Of a stretch of DNA of 8,998 nt, positions 6,622 through 8,998 are shown piece after piece. The stretch covers positions 1 to 8,998 of the forward strand of contig JAFAXJ010000599.1 of NCBI GenBank assembly GCA_019241095.1, in the 5' to 3' direction. The DNA comes from Verrucomicrobiota bacterium. Its GTDB lineage: Bacteria; Verrucomicrobiota; Verrucomicrobiia; Chthoniobacterales; JAFAMB01. How positions within the stretch are numbered: the stretch's first letter is position 1; every line of letters begins with the position of its first letter. Both the position numbers and the translations under genes were made by a program. Below the pieces are notes generated by a model. That model saw only the letters and a program-made list of their open reading frames with translations, was not told the origin of the DNA and did not search any database.

Positions 6622-6625
6622 GGAG
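6622..6625 (+). promoter_or_regulatory. Ribosome binding site deciding the GH3 start
   Basis: GGAG lies four bases before the ATG at 6630. No other in-frame ATG downstream precedes the signal peptide, and the in-frame ATGs further upstream (6387, 6405) lack any purine-rich site, so this motif favours 6630. The spacing is slightly short. Confidence 0.45.
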
Positions 6626-6629
6626 CACT

Positions 6630-8998
6630 ATGTGGAAAAATGGGACAAGAAAGGAGGCTCCCACAGCTTTACATAGGGTTTGGTATGCAAAATTTTCTGT
6701 TGAAAATTCCTCGCCATCTCGATTGCCCGGATTACCTGCCTTGCTGGGTTTGGTCTTCTGCTTGACGTTTATTGCACGGCCAGAAACCGCGAGAGCATGC
6801 CAGGGCGACGAATCTTCTCCGGGACTCTGCAGTAAAGCTCCATTTACCCGGAAAGTGAAGAGTCTCCTGAGCGCGCTAACGCTCGATGAGAAGCTTTCAC
6901 TTGTATACGGAAGCTCAGACCCGGCATCGGTGGGGAATGTTGGGTATCTTCCTGGTGTTCCTAGACTCGGTATTCCATCCCGGCGTGATGCAGATGCTCT
7001 GGGAATCGAGGTGATTGCTGATGCAACAGCTCTCCCGGCGCGTTTGGGCCTCGGCGCCACTTTTGATCGCGCGGCGGTCCATGCTGCTGGCGAACTAATT
7101 GGTAACGAGGGGAGGGCTCTGGGGGTTGATCTGGTCTATGGGCCACAGGTCGACCTGGCACGCCTTCCTAACTGGATTCGCAATAATACGACCTTTGGAG
7201 AGGATCCATTTCTGAGCGGCCAACTGGCGATCGAAGAAGTTTCCGGAATCCAGGATAAAGGTTTGATGTCCGAGGTGAAGCATTTCGCTATCTACAATGG
7301 TCAAGCCGGCGTAACCCTAGGAAATCCAGAGGCTCCGACGCTTCCCACTATCATCGATGACCAAACTGCGCACGAGCTTTACTTAAAAGCTTACGAATAT
7401 CCTTTGAGTCACGCCATGCCTTCTTCAATCATGGCCTCGTACCAGGGCTTTCGAATCGTTCCACTACAATCGTGTGCTACCTGGGCTACTGACAACCCAC
7501 TCACGCTGACAACCATTCTTCGTAGCCAATGGGGATTCACAGGATTCGTGCTCTCAGATTACGGCGCCACTCATGACGTGCACGCTTTGCTGACAGGTCT
7601 AGATCAGGAATTCCCTGGCACGGCACTCGGTGAACAGCTACAATCCTTCTTTGCACACCATCTCAAAGCTTTAGTTGATCCCACTTCACCGTTTTATGAT
7701 CGGCTGTACGCGTTGCGATTAGACGCGGCAGTCGCCTATGTGCTTTATGCCTATCAGCGTTTTGGGCTGCTCGACGGCGCTTCTGCTGAAGGTCCGATCG
7801 CTAATTACGTTCCGCATTCACGGCCGAATATGAGCCAGATCAGGGATGCAAATGCTGCTGTTACCGAACAGTTATCCGAGAAGGCCGCCGTGTTGCTTAA
7901 GAATGAGGGCAATATTTTGCCCTTAAAGGCATCCGATTTGTCAGAGGTGGCAATCATTGGTCCGACTGGCCGGCAGGTAATGGTTTATGGTGGCCAGGGC
8001 GAGCGCGCCCGAGGCTTTCCGGATCGCGATGCGATCAGCCCGCTGCAGATTTTGCAAGCCCTTTCGCCCAAAGGCTCACATTTTGTATACGTGGCAGGAA
8101 TTGACTGGATCGGATCAGTAGTACCCGCAGAGAACCTATCGTCTGGTTTGAGCCGGATGGACAACACCAGCGGCACGACGAGAGTTGATCGGACATTGGA
8201 CTACGGAACTTCAAGCTCCGACAACCTTAAGCCGGGAGTTAAGTACACCTGGACTGGAAAGCTGATTGTTCCGACAGCTGATATGTATTATCTCTGGATT
8301 CAACGAAGCTGGTTGGATCCTCGTTTTGGCCGGCAGGCGTCCGTGACGCTCCAGATTGACGGAGTTAGGCAATCCTTATTCAGCCCGGCAGTGCCGACCA
8401 GCACTTACCCCGAGGGTATTGTTCCGGCTCACGGGACAAATGAAGGCGTCGCTCTCAATCTTGATGCAGGCTCTCACACTCTTGCAATCACGGCCGCAGT
8501 TCCTGTGAACGGAGCTGCGCCAATTAATCTGACCGTACCCGTGCCGGTCACTCAGCCAATCACGTTTCGATTTGCCTGGTCGCGCCTTACGGATTCGATC
8601 CATGCAGCGGTGGCTGCGGCGAAGTCATCGAAGATTGCCATTGTGTTCGCGGACGACAATGGCGAGGCAGATGCTGATCTGGTCAACTCGCTTGCGCCAA
8701 ACCAAGACAGGTTGATTGAAGCTGTGGCTAAGGAGAACCCGAATACGATCATAGTATTGAGCACGGGAAATCCAGTGCTGATGCCGTGGCTTCACGATGT
8801 GAAAGCAGTATTGGAGATGTGGTATCCCGGTCAGGAAGGCGGAACCTCTATAGCGAAACTACTTTTGGGAGAGGTGAATCCAGGCGGCCGATTACCAATC
8901 TCTTGGCCTGCTAACGGAGATCAAACGCCGTTTGCCGGACACCCGGAACGAATTAACGGTGACGGGAAAGGAGTCCCGTTCTCGGAGGGTATTTACAT
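6630..8998 (+). CDS. Exported GH3 glycoside hydrolase (beta-glucosidase-like) with PA14-like insert, 3' truncated by window edge
   Basis: 789 codons are visible from the ATG at 6630. A hydrophobic stretch (35-49) followed by TARA-C (53-57) looks like a signal peptide with an unusually long n-region, so the enzyme is probably exported. The GH3 barrel shows LTLDEKLSL (about 84-92), GVPRLGIPS, ATALPA, NWIRNNTTFGEDPFL, Lys217-His218 in KHF, and the nucleophile Asp310 in VLSDYGATHD. The second domain starts at EKAAVLLKNEGNILPL, is interrupted by a PA14-like beta region (about 510-648, with GVKYTWTGKLIVPTADMYYLWI), and resumes with IAIVFADDNGEADAD, where Glu679 is the candidate acid/base, then WYPGQEGG and NPGGRLPISWP. 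It ends at FSEGIY, so the usual C-terminal fibronectin-like domain lies beyond the edge. GH3 enzymes remove terminal beta-linked sugars; the precise substrate is not readable. The frame is intact. Confidence 0.9.
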   Translation, partial: MWKNGTRKEAPTALHRVWYAKFSVENSSPSRLPGLPALLGLVFCLTFIARPETARACQGDESSPGLCSKAPFTRKVKSLLSALTLDEKLSLVYGSSDPASVGNVGYLPGVPRLGIPSRRDADALGIEVIADATALPARLGLGATFDRAAVHAAGELIGNEGRALGVDLVYGPQVDLARLPNWIRNNTTFGEDPFLSGQLAIEEVSGIQDKGLMSEVKHFAIYNGQAGVTLGNPEAPTLPTIIDDQTAHELYLKAYEYPLSHAMPSSIMASYQGFRIVPLQSCATWATDNPLTLTTILRSQWGFTGFVLSDYGATHDVHALLTGLDQEFPGTALGEQLQSFFAHHLKALVDPTSPFYDRLYALRLDAAVAYVLYAYQRFGLLDGASAEGPIANYVPHSRPNMSQIRDANAAVTEQLSEKAAVLLKNEGNILPLKASDLSEVAIIGPTGRQVMVYGGQGERARGFPDRDAISPLQILQALSPKGSHFVYVAGIDWIGSVVPAENLSSGLSRMDNTSGTTRVDRTLDYGTSSSDNLKPGVKYTWTGKLIVPTADMYYLWIQRSWLDPRFGRQASVTLQIDGVRQSLFSPAVPTSTYPEGIVPAHGTNEGVALNLDAGSHTLAITAAVPVNGAAPINLTVPVPVTQPITFRFAWSRLTDSIHAAVAAAKSSKIAIVFADDNGEADADLVNSLAPNQDRLIEAVAKENPNTIIVLSTGNPVLMPWLHDVKAVLEMWYPGQEGGTSIAKLLLGEVNPGGRLPISWPANGDQTPFAGHPERINGDGKGVPFSEGIY
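6691..6708. repeat. Perfect 7-bp inverted repeat near the GH3 5' end
   Basis: AATTTTC and GAAAATT pair perfectly around TGTT. It lies in the long, poorly conserved n-region of the GH3 product if translation starts at 6630. If the true start were the in-frame TTG at 6723, directly before the hydrophobic core, this would be an upstream operator-type site. The first reading is favoured because the TTG has no ribosome site. Confidence 0.3.

Larger units (their letters stand above)
6301..6629. other. Intergenic region upstream of the GH3 gene
   Basis: No gene is supported. The GH3 reading frame is open from 6345, with ATGs at 6387 and 6405, but the 75-81 residues this would add have no conserved look, no ribosome site, and would bury the signal peptide deep in the chain. 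On the opposite strand an open frame covers the region but has no recognisable family. The stretch holds an AAATCC/GGATTT dyad (6513-6530). A TTGCCG (6391-6396) with AATACG 17 bases on (6414-6419) is only a poor promoter match. Confidence 0.5.

Noticed and set aside
6651..6657. Strong Shine-Dalgarno AAGGAGG
   Set aside because: No ATG, GTG or TTG lies at a workable distance downstream in any frame leading to a real product; the ATG at 6685 gives only 26 codons.
6227..7060. 277-residue open frame on the minus strand
   Set aside because: It lies antisense to the end of the nucleotidyltransferase gene and the signal peptide and early barrel of the GH3 gene, both well supported, and its translation shows no family features. 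A shadow frame is the simplest reading.
1..8998. tRNA, rRNA, CRISPR array, insertion sequence or integrase
   Set aside because: I looked for repeat-spacer patterns, transposase-like frames, terminal inverted repeats and tRNA-like cloverleaf ends and found none that could be supported by eye.

Overview
The window looks like chromosomal DNA of a free-living, probably Gram-negative, plant-polymer-degrading soil-type bacterium. Base composition is moderate and genes sit in short clusters. The mix of a GtrII-type glucosyltransferase, a MalF/MalG-type sugar permease pair, a Gfo/Idh/MocA oxidoreductase, a Uma2 nuclease-fold protein and an exported GH3 glycosidase would suit Acidobacteriota. That placement is a guess from gene content; no marker gene is present.

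Layout. (1) At the left edge, on the minus strand, are the first 144 codons of a GtrII-family membrane glucosyltransferase running out of the window. (2) A 328-bp divergent intergenic region (434-761) holds a candidate minus-strand promoter with an operator-like palindrome and a separate 7-bp-arm hairpin. (3) A tight plus-strand operon of four genes (762-4442, gaps of 14, 11 and 20 bp) encodes two ABC sugar permeases, a Gfo/Idh/MocA-type NAD(P)-dependent oxidoreductase and a xylose-isomerase-like TIM-barrel sugar isomerase/epimerase. It looks like an uptake-plus-conversion cassette for an unidentified sugar or glycoside. No ABC ATPase or solute-binding protein is present. (4) Converging on it from the right is a minus-strand pair: an OsmC-family hydroperoxide reductase, then a Uma2 (DUF820) protein. 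(5) Divergent from these is a stand-alone nucleotidyltransferase-fold protein (5824-6300), resembling AbiEii-type proteins but without an obvious partner. (6) A 329-bp stretch (6301-6629) precedes a large exported GH3 glycoside hydrolase with an inserted PA14-like domain, which runs off the right edge.

How the genes could work together (inference): the exported GH3 enzyme would release sugars from glycosides outside the cytoplasm, the permease pair would import a product with an ATPase and binding protein encoded elsewhere, and the oxidoreductase and isomerase would convert it. The OsmC, Uma2 and nucleotidyltransferase genes between them look unrelated to sugar use. No RNA gene, insertion sequence, CRISPR array or clear terminator was found. 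The most unusual non-coding signal is a 9-bp word, AAAATCCGG, opening a GGATTT-closed dyad in two places: upstream of the permease operon and upstream of the GH3 gene.
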